A DNA stretch of 64,000 bases. Source: Exiguobacterium artemiae 255-15 (GTDB lineage Bacteria; Bacillota; Bacilli; Exiguobacteriales; Exiguobacteriaceae). The notes below the pieces were generated by a model that was not told the DNA's origin, searched no databases, and saw only the letters and a list, made by a program, of their open reading frames with translations. Of this stretch, positions 43,833 to 53,248 are shown piece by piece. Both the position numbers and the translations under genes were made by a program. Numbering within the stretch: the stretch's first letter is position 1; each line of letters opens with the position of its first letter. Location of the stretch: the NCBI RefSeq assembly GCF_000019905.1, contig NC_010556.1:894001-958000 (forward strand). The letters run 5' to 3'.

Positions 43833-44307
43833 GGTTTATTTGATTGGTTTTATGGGAACTGGTAAAACAGCGATTGGACGTCACCTTCAGACACGTTACG
43901 ATGTCGAGGAACTGGATGAACGCTTCGTCCAGGAATACGGTTCGATTACGGATTTCTTCGCAAAATACGGCGAAACAGGATTTCGGGATCGGGAAGTCGA
44001 ATTGTTACGGAACAGCGAAGCAGAGATTGTCATCACGGGAGGCGGAATTATCGAGCGTTTGGAAAATCGGACGCTCATGCAAGAATCGGGACTCATCATC
44101 TGGATTGATACGCCGTTCCATCTGGTCTGGAATCGGATCAGGACAGATCCATCCCGTCCACTTGTCAAATCACGGATGACAGTCGAAAAGTTATTTCGGA
44201 GACGGCGTCCCGTTTACGCACGGTTGGCCAATATCCGCTTGGACGGAACAAAAACCGTCCGCGAACTGGCAAAAGAAATTGAATCGATACTGGAGGAGAA
44301 TGTATGA
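43825..44307 (+). CDS. aroK: Shikimate kinase
   Basis: 160 residues with the P-loop GFMGTGKTAIGR (about residues 7-18), the shikimate-binding DERF, RDRE and GGGI segments, and a lid Arg. It phosphorylates shikimate in aromatic amino-acid synthesis. It overlaps comGG by 8 nt and the next gene by 4 nt, so it is co-transcribed with comG. AroQ at 52.8 kb works two steps earlier. Confidence 0.92.
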   Translation: MDKVYLIGFMGTGKTAIGRHLQTRYDVEELDERFVQEYGSITDFFAKYGETGFRDREVELLRNSEAEIVITGGGIIERLENRTLMQESGLIIWIDTPFHLVWNRIRTDPSRPLVKSRMTVEKLFRRRRPVYARLANIRLDGTKTVRELAKEIESILEENV

Positions 44308-44618
44308 TTTGGATCAATCTTGGAATTATCGTCTTAGCCATCATCGGTCTGGTGATTTTCGGGTTAAGCTTATACAAGAAGAAAATTTCAAAAGATGTGG
44401 CAGTGCTCAAACAACTGCTGGAACGTTTTTCAATTCGTCAACAAACGTTGCAGACGGGCATTGATCATACGACAAGCCGGATCGATCAAATTAAAGGAAA
44501 CATTGATCATTTGGTCGCGGAAGGGAAGCGTGTCGAGCAAGGAGGACGTCAACTCATTGCTGAAGGGCAACGTCTTAAAACAGAAGTTGAACATACTGCC
44601 GGACTCAAACCATTTTGA
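44304..44618 (+). CDS. Small membrane-anchored coiled-coil protein
   Basis: 104 residues. One N-terminal membrane helix (about residues 3-21) is followed by a charged helical region with heptad-like spacing (QTLQTGIDHTTSRIDQIKGNID). It is loosely like DUF948-type proteins, but I cannot name the family. Its ATG overlaps the aroK stop (ATGA) behind GGAGGAG, and a terminator follows at once, so it is the last gene of the comG-aroK transcript. Confidence 0.65.
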   Translation: MIWINLGIIVLAIIGLVIFGLSLYKKKISKDVAVLKQLLERFSIRQQTLQTGIDHTTSRIDQIKGNIDHLVAEGKRVEQGGRQLIAEGQRLKTEVEHTAGLKPF

Positions 44619-44651
44619 AATGGCTTTCATCGGCTGAATATGAAACAATAG

Positions 44652-44684
44652 GAGAGAAGGGACTTTGTCCTTTCTCTCTTTCCT
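44652..44684 (+). terminator. Terminator of the comG-aroK operon
   Basis: GAGAGAAGGGAC pairs with GTCCTTTCTCTC (one wobble), loop TTT, followed by a T-rich run. Confidence 0.88.
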
Positions 44685-44800
44685 TTTGTTCAATTTCCGA
44701 ATAAACCTAGAATAAAAGATTCGAAATTGGTAGAATGTAATTGAAAGTTGAACAATAAAGAGAAAAGGAATTGAAAATGTTCGTAATTAGGGGGAAAAGT

Positions 44801-45883
44801 ATGAGTCAGACGACATTGAAGAGAACGCCATTGTTCGACATCATTGCACCAACGGGGAAAATGGTCGATTTTGCAGGGTTTGAAATGCCAGTTCTGTTTT
44901 CATCCATCAAGGAAGAGCATACAGCGGTGCGGGAACGTGTCGGGATGTTTGATGTATCCCATATGGGCGAGTTATTTGTTTCCGGATCAGATGCGTTAGC
45001 GTTTTTGCAACAGACGCTGTCGAATGATATCTCGAAGATTGCGATCGGACAGGCTCAATACAACGTCTTATGTCAAGAAGACGGCGGGACAGTAGACGAT
45101 TTGTTGGTATATCGTTTGGACGAACAGGATTACCTGCTCGTCGTCAATGCATCCAACATCGAGAAAGATGAAGCACACTTACGTCAGTATCTGACGGGGG
45201 ACGTGTTGCTTGAAAATCAATCGGATGCCTACGGTCAAATTGCCGTTCAAGGTCCAAAAGCTGTTGAAGTGTTGCAGGAACTGACGGCACTCAAGCTGGA
45301 AGACATCAAATTTTTCCGCTTTGCGCAAGGAGAATTGGCTGGAGTCGAGATGCTTGTATCACGCAGCGGTTATACAGGGGAAGACGGCTTCGAATTGTAT
45401 ATGCCGTCAGCAGACGCATCAGCGGTCTGGAATGCGTTATTGGAAGCGGATGTCGTACCGTGTGGGCTGGGTGCCCGGGATACGTTACGATTTGAAGCCT
45501 GCCTGCCGTTATACGGACACGAGTTATCAGCGACGATTTCACCGATTGAAGCAGGGATGGGATTTGCCGTTAAACCGCAAGTGAAGTCGTTTGTCGGATC
45601 GGAAGTCTTGGTGAAACAGAAAGAAGACGGACCGCGTCGTCAATTGATTGGTCTTGAACTGACGGATAAAGGGATCGCTCGTCAAGATGCTCCTGTTTTG
45701 GTAAATGGGGAAACTATCGGATTCGTTACGACGGGTACATTACCACCGACAATTGGTAAAGCCATTGCGTTAGCACTTGTGCCGACGGAATATGCGACCG
45801 AGGAAACATTTGAAATCGAAGTACGCGGAAAAAAACTGGCAGCAAAACGAATTGATACGCCATTCTATCGCCGGAGCAAATAA
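44801..45883 (+). CDS. gcvT: Glycine cleavage system T protein (aminomethyltransferase)
   Basis: 360 residues from ATG 44801, after AGGGGGAAAA. It starts LFDIIAPTGKMVDFAGFEMPV, with VSHMGE and the folate-binding YTGEDGFELY region intact. It transfers the aminomethyl group from H-protein to THF. First gene of gcvT-gcvPA-gcvPB. No glycine riboswitch is recognisable in the 180 nt before it. Confidence 0.95.
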   Translation: MSQTTLKRTPLFDIIAPTGKMVDFAGFEMPVLFSSIKEEHTAVRERVGMFDVSHMGELFVSGSDALAFLQQTLSNDISKIAIGQAQYNVLCQEDGGTVDDLLVYRLDEQDYLLVVNASNIEKDEAHLRQYLTGDVLLENQSDAYGQIAVQGPKAVEVLQELTALKLEDIKFFRFAQGELAGVEMLVSRSGYTGEDGFELYMPSADASAVWNALLEADVVPCGLGARDTLRFEACLPLYGHELSATISPIEAGMGFAVKPQVKSFVGSEVLVKQKEDGPRRQLIGLELTDKGIARQDAPVLVNGETIGFVTTGTLPPTIGKAIALALVPTEYATEETFEIEVRGKKLAAKRIDTPFYRRSK

Positions 45884-45897
45884 GGGGGACATAAAAG

Positions 45898-47244
45898 ATG
45901 GATTTTCGTTATTTACCGATGACGCAAGAAGATGAAAAAGAAATGTTACAGACGATTGGTGCAGACTCGATAGAAGACCTGCTTGCCGATATTCCGGCAA
46001 GTGTACGCGACCAAGGGACGTTGGAAGAAGTGGGCATTCCGTTACCGGAAACTGACTTGATTCGAACGCTCTCGAAACTTGCCGATCAAAACATGAATAC
46101 GAAACAGTACCCGTCGTTCCTCGGTGCCGGCATTTATGACCACTATGCACCGGCTGTCGTCAACCATATGTTACTCCGGTCTGAGTTCTACACGGCGTAC
46201 ACGCCGTATCAGCCTGAAATTTCGCAAGGGGAGCTGCAGGCAATCTTCGAGTACCAAACGATGATCTGTGAACTGACAGGAATGGATGTCGCGAACTCTT
46301 CCATGTATGACGGGATCACCGCACTGGCTGAAGCGGCGATGCTTGCCTGTGCCCACAAGAAGAAAAAAACAATCGTTCTCTCGGATGGTGTCCATCCGGA
46401 AGCACACGATGTCGTACGGACATATGCAAACGGTCCCGGGCTTGAAGTGGAGACGCTGCCGCTCGTGAATGGGGAAACGGCGATTGCGAACCTGGATGCA
46501 CTGGAGGATGTCGCCTGCGTCATCGTACAGTATCCGAACTTCTATGGACGTGTCGAAGACTTACAGGCACTGGCGGACGCGACACATGCGAAAGGCGGTC
46601 TATTCATTGTCTCGGCCAATCCGCTTGCGCTCGGTTTGTTAGAGGCGCCTGGTAAGCTCGGCGCCGACATTACGATCGGGGACTGCCAACCATTCGGTAT
46701 TCCGCAGAGCTTCGGTGGACCGACATGTGGATACTTCACGACGACAAAAGCCTTGATGCGAAAAATTCCGGGACGTCTTGTCGGTCAGACAGTCGATGAG
46801 GACGGAAAACGCGGGTTCGTCCTGACGTTACAAGCACGTGAGCAACACATACGTCGTGATAAAGCGACTTCGAATATCTGTTCGAACCAGGCCTTAAACG
46901 CTTTGGCTGCATCAATTGCAATGAGTGCACTGGGAAAACGCGGAATCCGTGAACTGGCAACCCGCAACCTCCAGACGGCCTACGCCTTGAAAAAATCATT
47001 GATTCAAGCAGGCTTCCACATCGTGGACGACGGTCCGAGCTTCAATGAATTTGTGGTGGAATTGCCAATTGATGCGACAGAAGCCGGCAAACAGTTGTTG
47101 CAAGCCGGGATCATCGGTGGACTGCCGCTTGGTACGTTCGACGAAAGCCGGAGCAACCAAATGCTCGTTTGTGCGACTGAACTACGGACAAAAGAAGAAT
47201 TGGATCAATTCGTGACTGCGTTAGGAGGACTGACTCATGCATAA
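45898..47244 (+). CDS. gcvPA: Glycine dehydrogenase (decarboxylating) subunit 1
   Basis: 448 residues, the N-terminal half of the split P-protein: [17 protein letters not shown] at the start, [17 protein letters not shown], and the GGPTCGYF segment near residue 280. With GcvPB it decarboxylates glycine. TAAGGGGGACA precedes the ATG. The end overlaps gcvPB by 8 nt. Confidence 0.95.
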   Translation: MDFRYLPMTQEDEKEMLQTIGADSIEDLLADIPASVRDQGTLEEVGIPLPETDLIRTLSKLADQNMNTKQYPSFLGAGIYDHYAPAVVNHMLLRSEFYTAYTPYQPEISQGELQAIFEYQTMICELTGMDVANSSMYDGITALAEAAMLACAHKKKKTIVLSDGVHPEAHDVVRTYANGPGLEVETLPLVNGETAIANLDALEDVACVIVQYPNFYGRVEDLQALADATHAKGGLFIVSANPLALGLLEAPGKLGADITIGDCQPFGIPQSFGGPTCGYFTTTKALMRKIPGRLVGQTVDEDGKRGFVLTLQAREQHIRRDKATSNICSNQALNALAASIAMSALGKRGIRELATRNLQTAYALKKSLIQAGFHIVDDGPSFNEFVVELPIDATEAGKQLLQAGIIGGLPLGTFDESRSNQMLVCATELRTKEELDQFVTALGGLTHA

Positions 47245-48715
47245 AACTAGTGAACAGACATTGATTTTTGAAATCTCAAAAGCCGGTCGTGTCGCCTACA
47301 GTTTACCGCTTCCGACGGTTGATGAAGTAGCGGCGGAAGAATTACTGCCTGCCCATTTGCTGCGCCAGGAAGACGTCGAGTTGCCGGAAGTGTCCGAACT
47401 CGATCTTGTCCGTCACTATACAGCGCTTTCGAACCGAAATCACGGGGTCGATTCCGGTTTCTATCCGCTTGGTTCATGTACGATGAAATACAATCCGAAA
47501 ATCAATGAAGATATGGCACGTCTCCCTGGATTCGCCCATATCCACCCGTTGCAACCGGTTGAGAGCGTTCAAGGGGCTCTCGGACTGATGTACGATTTAC
47601 AAGAAAAACTTGCGGTCATTACCGGTATGGACGAAGTGACGTTGCAACCGGCAGCGGGAGCGCATGGTGAGTGGACGGGATTAATGTTGATCAAAGCTTA
47701 TCACCATGCCCGGGGTGATTTTAAACGGACGAAAGTTCTCGTCCCGGACTCCGCCCACGGAACAAATCCGGCATCGGCTTCTGTCGCTGGTTTTGATACG
47801 GTGACCGTCTTATCTGACGAGCGCGGATTAGTTGACCTAGCTGACCTAAAGAGTAAAGTCGGGGAAGATACGGCCGCATTGATGCTGACGAACCCGAATA
47901 CGCTCGGTCTGTTTGAGTCGGATATCGTTGAGATTGCGAAAGCGGTCCATGAAGCCGGAGGAAAACTGTACTATGACGGCGCGAATTCAAATGCAATCAT
48001 GGGAATTGCACGTCCGGGAGACATGGGCTTTGATGTCGTCCACTTGAATCTCCATAAGACGTTTACGGGCCCTCACGGCGGCGGCGGTCCGGGTTCAGGT
48101 CCGGTCGGTGTCAAAAAAGATTTGATTCCGTATCTGCCAAAACCGATTGTTGCCAAGACAGCAGAAGGTTTTGTACTCGATTACGACCGTCCGGAATCAA
48201 TCGGACGTGTCAAACCGTTCTACGGAAACTTCGGTATCAACGTTCGGGCCTACAGTTATATCCGGACAATGGGAGGCGCAGGACTTGCCCGCGTTTCAAA
48301 AGAAGCCGTCTTGAATGCCAATTATATGTTGGCACGTCTGAAAGGCGCATATGATGCCCCTTATGACGTCTATTGCAAACACGAATTTGTCCTGTCGGGC
48401 CGTCGTCAAAAAGCACTTGGGGTACGGACACTCGATATCGCAAAACGTCTGCTTGACTTCGGATATCATCCACCGACGATTTACTTCCCGTTGAATGTCG
48501 AAGAGTGTATCATGATCGAACCGACGGAAACCGAATCGAAAGAGACGCTTGATGACTTCTGTGATGCGATGCTCCAGATCGCAAAAGAAGTGGAAGAAAC
48601 ACCGGACGTCGTCTTGAACGCACCGCATACGACGGTCGTTAAACGAATGGATGAGACATTAGCGGCCCGCAAGCCGATTTTACGTTATCAGCCGAAACAA
48701 GAAGTACACGTTTAA
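47237..48715 (+). CDS. gcvPB: Glycine dehydrogenase (decarboxylating) subunit 2
   Basis: 492 residues, the C-terminal PLP-binding half of the P-protein. The PLP lysine lies in [14 protein letters not shown] (about residues 272-285), and [18 protein letters not shown] is the conserved N-terminal region. The start is ATG 47237 with TAGGAGG in gcvPA. GcvH is not in the window. Confidence 0.96.
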   Translation: MHKTSEQTLIFEISKAGRVAYSLPLPTVDEVAAEELLPAHLLRQEDVELPEVSELDLVRHYTALSNRNHGVDSGFYPLGSCTMKYNPKINEDMARLPGFAHIHPLQPVESVQGALGLMYDLQEKLAVITGMDEVTLQPAAGAHGEWTGLMLIKAYHHARGDFKRTKVLVPDSAHGTNPASASVAGFDTVTVLSDERGLVDLADLKSKVGEDTAALMLTNPNTLGLFESDIVEIAKAVHEAGGKLYYDGANSNAIMGIARPGDMGFDVVHLNLHKTFTGPHGGGGPGSGPVGVKKDLIPYLPKPIVAKTAEGFVLDYDRPESIGRVKPFYGNFGINVRAYSYIRTMGGAGLARVSKEAVLNANYMLARLKGAYDAPYDVYCKHEFVLSGRRQKALGVRTLDIAKRLLDFGYHPPTIYFPLNVEECIMIEPTETESKETLDDFCDAMLQIAKEVEETPDVVLNAPHTTVVKRMDETLAARKPILRYQPKQEVHV

Positions 48716-48716
48716 A

Positions 48717-48760
48717 CCAAAAAACCATCCCGCGTCTCAGTTGACGGGGATGGTTTTTGT
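48717..48760. terminator. Bidirectional terminator between gcvPB and yqhL
   Basis: AAAACCATCCCGCGTC pairs with GACGGGGATGGTTTT with one bulge, flanked by A and T runs. Confidence 0.9.
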
Positions 48761-48776
48761 TATGAAATAAGAGGAA

Positions 48777-49157
48777 TCAGCTGCGTTTAACTTTTCCAGT
48801 CCACTGCTTGAAGCCGCCTTTAAGTTGATACAGATTTGTATAACCTGCTTTTTTCAGGACTTTGGCCGCTTGCGACGAACGCATGTTGCCTTGGCAGTAC
48901 AAATAGATCGGCATGTCCTTGCGTAATTCTTTAGCACGCATTTTCATCTGACTGACCGGTATGTTACGGGCTCCGATGATATGTCCGCCTTTGAATTCCT
49001 GTGTCTCGCGGACATCCACGATTTGTGCTTTCCGGTAATTTGCCCGGAATTCTTCTTGTGAAAGTTTTGTAATTCCTTTGACCGGCATGAAGCGCCATAT
49101 GATATAAGCGATCAAAGCCACCCATAATACGATCGTGATGATTGTACTGATTTCCAT
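48777..49157 (-). CDS. Membrane-anchored rhodanese-like protein (YqhL)
   Basis: 126 residues from ATG 49157, the length of B. subtilis YqhL. One N-terminal membrane helix (about residues 5-22) is followed by a rhodanese domain with the active-site loop YCQGNMRS, so the catalytic Cys is present. It may transfer sulphur or reduce persulphides. Upstream in-frame codons to 49226 are unlikely to be used. Divergent from lipM, same arrangement as in Bacillus. Confidence 0.85.
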   Translation of the reverse strand: MEISTIITIVLWVALIAYIIWRFMPVKGITKLSQEEFRANYRKAQIVDVRETQEFKGGHIIGARNIPVSQMKMRAKELRKDMPIYLYCQGNMRSSQAAKVLKKAGYTNLYQLKGGFKQWTGKVKRS

Positions 49158-49296
49158 ATCTAAGTTCCAACCCCTTCGTTCATATAACATCTTTACCATT
49201 ATAGTAAACGAAATCGATTTCGGCAATCGACTCGTCGTTGCGCAGGATAGAAAGGGTCTGATACACTAATACGGAAACGTTTCTGGGGGTGTTCAC

Positions 49297-50127
49297 TTGA
49301 TCAGAGAGTGGCAAGTATTGACGACTGAAAGAATGGAACCGGCATTAAACATGGCAATTGATGAAGCTTTAATCGGTTTTGTCGGTCGCGGCGAAGTGGC
49401 ACCGACACTTCGTTTTTATTCATGGGAACCAAGAGGGTTAAGTGTCGGTCATTTTCAACGGGCGACCAAAGATATTGACCGAAACCGGATCGAGGCGCTG
49501 GGGATTCCGATCGTTCGCCGGATGACCGGCGGCCGGGCCGTCCTGCATGCGGATGAATTGACGTACAGTGTGATTCTTCCCGAACAGATGGAAGGGGTCC
49601 CGAAAACCGTCATTGAAAGTTACCGGATGCTGACAGAAGGAATCCGTAAAGGGTACCATCATTTAGGCATTCCCGTTGAATTTTCGGTTCCGATGACAGA
49701 AGAAGAAAAAGAAGAATTACGAAAACCGAAGTCTGCCGTCTGTTTTGATGCGGCATCGTATTACGAACTTGCGGTCGGGAAACGAAAAGTGGCCGGAAGT
49801 GCACAAGTCCGGCATCAAGGAGTCGTGTTGCAACATGGTTCCGTTCCGCTGTCAGTGGATGAAGGGGAATTGTTTGATTGCTTTCTTTACGAAGATGAGA
49901 CGATGCGTGAACGAATGAAAGCGCGATTTGCCGGAAAAGCGGTTGCCTTAAATGAGTTGGCGGGACGCTCCGTTTCATTCGAAGAAGTCCGCCTTGCCTT
50001 TGTAAAAGGATTTGAAGACGCACTTCAACTGACCTTCAGACCGCTGGAGTTCAACAGCACCCAATGGCAGGAAATTGAACGGTTAGCAGAGAAGTATCGT
50101 AGTGAAGAATGGAACTGGAAGCGCTAA
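49297..50127 (+). CDS. lipM: Octanoyl-[GcvH]:protein N-octanoyltransferase, LipM-like
   Basis: 276 residues of the BPL/LplA fold, with RRMTGGRAVLH (about residues 71-81), GKRKVAGSAQ and a Cys in KSAVCFDAAS (about 149), the position of the LipM catalytic Cys. It moves octanoate from ACP to the GcvH lipoyl domain. Starts with TTG, 6 nt after GGGGGTG. Closeness to gcvTP fits because GcvH is its acceptor. Confidence 0.88.
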   Translation: MIREWQVLTTERMEPALNMAIDEALIGFVGRGEVAPTLRFYSWEPRGLSVGHFQRATKDIDRNRIEALGIPIVRRMTGGRAVLHADELTYSVILPEQMEGVPKTVIESYRMLTEGIRKGYHHLGIPVEFSVPMTEEEKEELRKPKSAVCFDAASYYELAVGKRKVAGSAQVRHQGVVLQHGSVPLSVDEGELFDCFLYEDETMRERMKARFAGKAVALNELAGRSVSFEEVRLAFVKGFEDALQLTFRPLEFNSTQWQEIERLAEKYRSEEWNWKR

Positions 50128-50151
50128 AGAGATGGATTGGAAGGTGATGTC

Positions 50152-50574
50152 GTGCCGACTCCGAGTATGGAAGATTATTTAGAACAGATTTATATGTTGA
50201 TTGAAGAAAAAGGATATGCCCGTGTGTCCGATATTGCAGAGCTGTTAGGCGTTCATCCGTCGTCTGTCACGAAGATGGTCCAGAAGTTAGACCGGGAAGA
50301 GTATCTGGTCTACGAAAAGTACCGCGGATTGATGCTGACGGCAAAAGGACGGAAAATCGGAAAACGTCTTGTCGAACGGCATGCGTTGTTGGAAGATTTT
50401 CTGCGCCTGGTCGGAGTAGATGAATCATTGATCTACAAAGACGTGGAAGGGATCGAACATCACATCAGTATTGAAGCGCTCGATAAGATCAACGGGATGA
50501 TTCAATTTTTTGCCGAACGTCCTGAATTACAAGAAGAATTTCAAAAACACCAGCAAGTACACCCGGAAGAATAA
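50152..50574 (+). CDS. mntR: Manganese transport regulator MntR
   Basis: 140 residues from GTG 50152 (after GGAAGGTGATGTC), beginning [14 protein letters not shown] like B. subtilis MntR. N-terminal winged helix ([18 protein letters not shown]) and C-terminal dimer domain with metal ligands (D near residue 8, E in VERHALLE, H in GIEHHIS). A DtxR-family Mn(II) sensor that represses Mn importers. Upstream TTG at 50137 is unlikely. Confidence 0.94.
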   Translation: MPTPSMEDYLEQIYMLIEEKGYARVSDIAELLGVHPSSVTKMVQKLDREEYLVYEKYRGLMLTAKGRKIGKRLVERHALLEDFLRLVGVDESLIYKDVEGIEHHISIEALDKINGMIQFFAERPELQEEFQKHQQVHPEE

Positions 50575-50590
50575 GTGTACTTGTTTTTTT
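50554..50590 (+). terminator. Terminator overlapping the end of mntR
   Basis: CAAGTACAC (50554-50562) pairs with GTGTACTTG (50575-50583), then T7. The 5' arm is within the last codons of mntR. Confidence 0.9.
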
Positions 50591-50700
50591 GTATGGAAAT
50601 TCTTAAAAGACGAACGATATATAATAAAAAATCGTTATAGTACGGTTAATCGGCATCGAATATGCTATACTGACCGTGAAATCATCGAAGGGGGTGACGG

Positions 50701-51246
50701 ATGGGGATCCATCCGGTTATGGAAATCGTGATTAAGGAAAAGTTGGTATCAGAGTCAGAACTTGCCGCCAAAGTAAAAGAACTTGCCGTTGCAATTGAAC
50801 GTGATGCGGCAGGACGGCAAATTGTTTTAGTCGTCGTGTTAAAAGGATCGATGGTATTTGCTGCTGATTTAATGCGTGAAATCAAAGGTAGTGTCCAAAT
50901 CGATACGGTTGCCTGTTCATCGTACGGGGCCAAAACCGTCTCGTCAGGACGCGTCCAGTTGAAAAAGGACTTGGATCTTGATGTCGAAGGGAAATACGTC
51001 GTCGTCATCGAGGATATCATCGATACCGGGCATACCTTAAGTTTCTTGTGTGAACACATGAAGCTGCATAAACCAGGTGTCTTGAAAATTTGTACGTTAC
51101 TCGACAAGCCGGCACGACGAGAAGTACCGCTCGATGCCGATTATGTCGGATTTGAGATTCCCGATTATTTTGTGGTTGGTTATGGTATTGATTGTGCCGA
51201 GGAGTATCGGAATCTGCCATATGTGGGTTGGGTTGAAACGGATTAA
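50701..51246 (+). CDS. Hypoxanthine phosphoribosyltransferase-type enzyme
   Basis: 181 residues with the PRPP motif VVVIEDIIDTGHTL (about residues 100-113), the LKGSMVFAADL loop and VGYGIDCAEEYRNLPYVG near the end, typical of bacterial Hpt. It would salvage hypoxanthine and guanine using PRPP. Bacillales normally carry hpt next to tilS-ftsH, so this may be a second copy or a moved one. ATG 50701 follows AAGGGGG. Confidence 0.88.
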   Translation: MGIHPVMEIVIKEKLVSESELAAKVKELAVAIERDAAGRQIVLVVVLKGSMVFAADLMREIKGSVQIDTVACSSYGAKTVSSGRVQLKKDLDLDVEGKYVVVIEDIIDTGHTLSFLCEHMKLHKPGVLKICTLLDKPARREVPLDADYVGFEIPDYFVVGYGIDCAEEYRNLPYVGWVETD

Positions 51247-51296
51247 AAAAACAGTAGCTATGTGCCTCGAAGGCGCACAGCTACTGTTGATTTGTT
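51247..51296. terminator. Hairpin between hpt and yqhP
   Basis: AACAGTAGCTATGTGC pairs with GCGCACAGCTACTGTT. The A run on the left makes it a better terminator for the minus-strand gene. Confidence 0.75.
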
Positions 51297-51697
51297 TAAA
51301 AAGCACGTTTTTTCTTTTTGCCTTTTTTTCCTTCGATGACAGTCAAATGTGGTGCTTTTGATCGGTCGCGAAGGGGGCGGACTTTACTAGAAGCAGCCGT
51401 TTTCGTTGTTTTAACCGGCTTCTTCTTAAAATCGGTCCGGCGGGGTGAAGGATTGTTTTTAGCGTACATTTTTTTAGACTGCGCAACAGATTTTCGATAT
51501 TGAGAATTTGTGCTGCTGTTGACGCTGTTGCGTGTTAAAAATTTAAACAGCAGGAAGATGATTCCAGCTGTAATCGCAAAAAACAGTAATTGTGAAAACA
51601 GACTACCGGGATCATTGGCGAGCTTATATCCAAAGCCGACGAACGCAAACAGTAACACGACAAGTGCGAATGTAGAACCAATCCGTTGTCTAATCAT
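51296..51697 (-). CDS. YqhP / SA1362-like membrane protein
   Basis: 133 residues with two N-terminal membrane helices (about residues 9-27 and 33-53) and a very basic C-terminal half rich in Lys and Ser/Thr ending KGKKKKRAF. This matches the SA1362/YqhP family of unknown function at the same gene position as in B. subtilis. AGGGGTGATAAT precedes the ATG. Confidence 0.75.
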   Translation of the reverse strand: MIRQRIGSTFALVVLLFAFVGFGYKLANDPGSLFSQLLFFAITAGIIFLLFKFLTRNSVNSSTNSQYRKSVAQSKKMYAKNNPSPRRTDFKKKPVKTTKTAASSKVRPLRDRSKAPHLTVIEGKKGKKKKRAF

Positions 51698-51717
51698 ATT
51701 ATCACCCCTGTTATCAA

Positions 51718-52695
51718 TTAACCAAGTGCATTCTCATGTAGGTTATGTTCCTGTTTTTCGAGTGCTTCAAACGCGTAAATCGCAACCTCGATCTGAGAAT
51801 CATCCGGTTCTTTTGTCGTCAAGTACTGTAACCACAGGCCGGGCAAGGCGATGACGCGTAAACCTTTAATATTTTGGGCTTTATTTGTTAATTGTAAAAC
51901 CTCGAAAGATAAACCGATGACGACAGGAAGTAACGCAATCCGGCAAACGAGACGTAACCATAACGGGTCGGTCGGGACGATTAAATAAACGAAAAAGCCG
52001 ACGATGACGGTGAAAATCAAGAAACTTGAACCGCAACGGTAATGCAGGCGACTGCTGGTCCGGACGTTTTCGACCGTCAATGGCCTTCCGCTTTCGACAC
52101 AGTTGATGACTTTATGTTCGGCACCGTGATATTGAAACAGCCGTTTGACGAGCGGAGTCAAGGAAATCAGATAAAGATAACTGAAAAGTAACGTCAACTT
52201 GATTACAGCTTCCAGTACATTTTGAATCACATGACCGGACAGCGCCGGGAAGTAACTGAACAGAGAAGCTAAAAAAGCCGGAAGTAGTGTAAACATCAGC
52301 TTTCCGAAAAAGAACGACAGTACACCGAGGACAGCGACACCAAGCCATTTCGTCAGTTGACCTTGGGAAGCCTCTTCCGGCTCTTCTTCCCCCGGATTGA
52401 CCCCGTACCGGTCACTGGCAAAGTTCATATGACTTGCCCCGTTCGCGGACGATTCGACTAAGGCAAACAATCCGCGGATCAACGGGATTTTTTTACCGAC
52501 GGCGATTCGTGGCCGGATCGGTTTTTTTTGTTCGAACGTTTCAATCGTATCGTCATTTCGACGAATGGCTGAGACGGCATGTGTGGCATTTTGGAACATG
52601 ACCCCTTCGACGATGGCTTGTCCACCGACGGGCGCTTGAGCAGTTTTCATAGAGCAACGCATCCCATCTTCAAATAAAATATCGTGTACCGTCAT
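51718..52695 (-). CDS. YqhQ, DUF1385 membrane protein
   Basis: 325 residues. The conserved GGQAIVEGVMF lies at about residues 24-34, HAVSAIRR follows, and four to five membrane helices occupy residues 115-280; FQYHGAEHKVINCVESG is the family hallmark. Function unknown. The start is uncertain: ATG 52695 has no clear ribosome-binding site, and the Met at 52650 would give a 310-residue protein closer to YqhQ. It lies 20 nt downstream of yqhP's reading direction end and is probably co-transcribed as yqhQ-yqhP. Confidence 0.85.
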   Translation of the reverse strand: MTVHDILFEDGMRCSMKTAQAPVGGQAIVEGVMFQNATHAVSAIRRNDDTIETFEQKKPIRPRIAVGKKIPLIRGLFALVESSANGASHMNFASDRYGVNPGEEEPEEASQGQLTKWLGVAVLGVLSFFFGKLMFTLLPAFLASLFSYFPALSGHVIQNVLEAVIKLTLLFSYLYLISLTPLVKRLFQYHGAEHKVINCVESGRPLTVENVRTSSRLHYRCGSSFLIFTVIVGFFVYLIVPTDPLWLRLVCRIALLPVVIGLSFEVLQLTNKAQNIKGLRVIALPGLWLQYLTTKEPDDSQIEVAIYAFEALEKQEHNLHENALG

Positions 52696-52807
52696 TTTAC
52701 TCGATTTAGGAGAAAAACACTATGCTCAGCTGTTAATAGCAGTCGAAAATTTAGGAGGCGGAAAACGACTTATGATACAATAATAGAGACAATCTGGAGG
52801 TGATGAA

Positions 52808-53230
52808 ATGCAGATTTTAGTCTTGAATGGACCGAACTTGAATTTGCTCGGGACACGGGAACCGGATACATATGGGACGCAAACATTATCGGATTTGGAA
52901 AGTCTGGTCAGGACTCGTTTTAAAGATGTTGATTTTCAGTTCGCCCAGTCAAATCATGAAGGCGAACTGATCGACTATTTACACGGAGCGCGCGGATATG
53001 ACGGAATCGTCTTCAATGCGGCGGCTTACACGCATACGAGTGTTGCGTTGCGTGATGCGATCGCGGCAATCGATGTACCGACGATTGAAGTTCATTTATC
53101 AAACGTTCATGCACGCGAAGCATTTCGGCATCATTCGATGCTTGCACCGGTTTGCCGAGGAGTCATCAGCGGATTAGGGATGACAGGTTACTTGCTCGCA
53201 ATCGAAGCATTGATTCAACCGTCTACATAA
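52808..53230 (+). CDS. aroQ: 3-dehydroquinate dehydratase, type II
   Basis: 140 residues with GPNLNLLGTREPDTYG at the N-terminus, catalytic Tyr in that loop, NAAAYTHTSVALRDA and EVHLSNVHAREAFRHHS. It is the dodecameric class II enzyme of the shikimate pathway. TGGAGGTGATGAA precedes the ATG. First gene of the aroQ-yqhT-efp cluster. Confidence 0.95.
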   Translation: MQILVLNGPNLNLLGTREPDTYGTQTLSDLESLVRTRFKDVDFQFAQSNHEGELIDYLHGARGYDGIVFNAAAYTHTSVALRDAIAAIDVPTIEVHLSNVHAREAFRHHSMLAPVCRGVISGLGMTGYLLAIEALIQPST

Positions 53231-53248
53231 TCAAAGGGGGAAACAGAC

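Noticed and set aside
44619-44800. Glycine riboswitch before gcvT
   Set aside because: None of the conserved aptamer segments is visible; the only hairpin is the terminator of the upstream operon.
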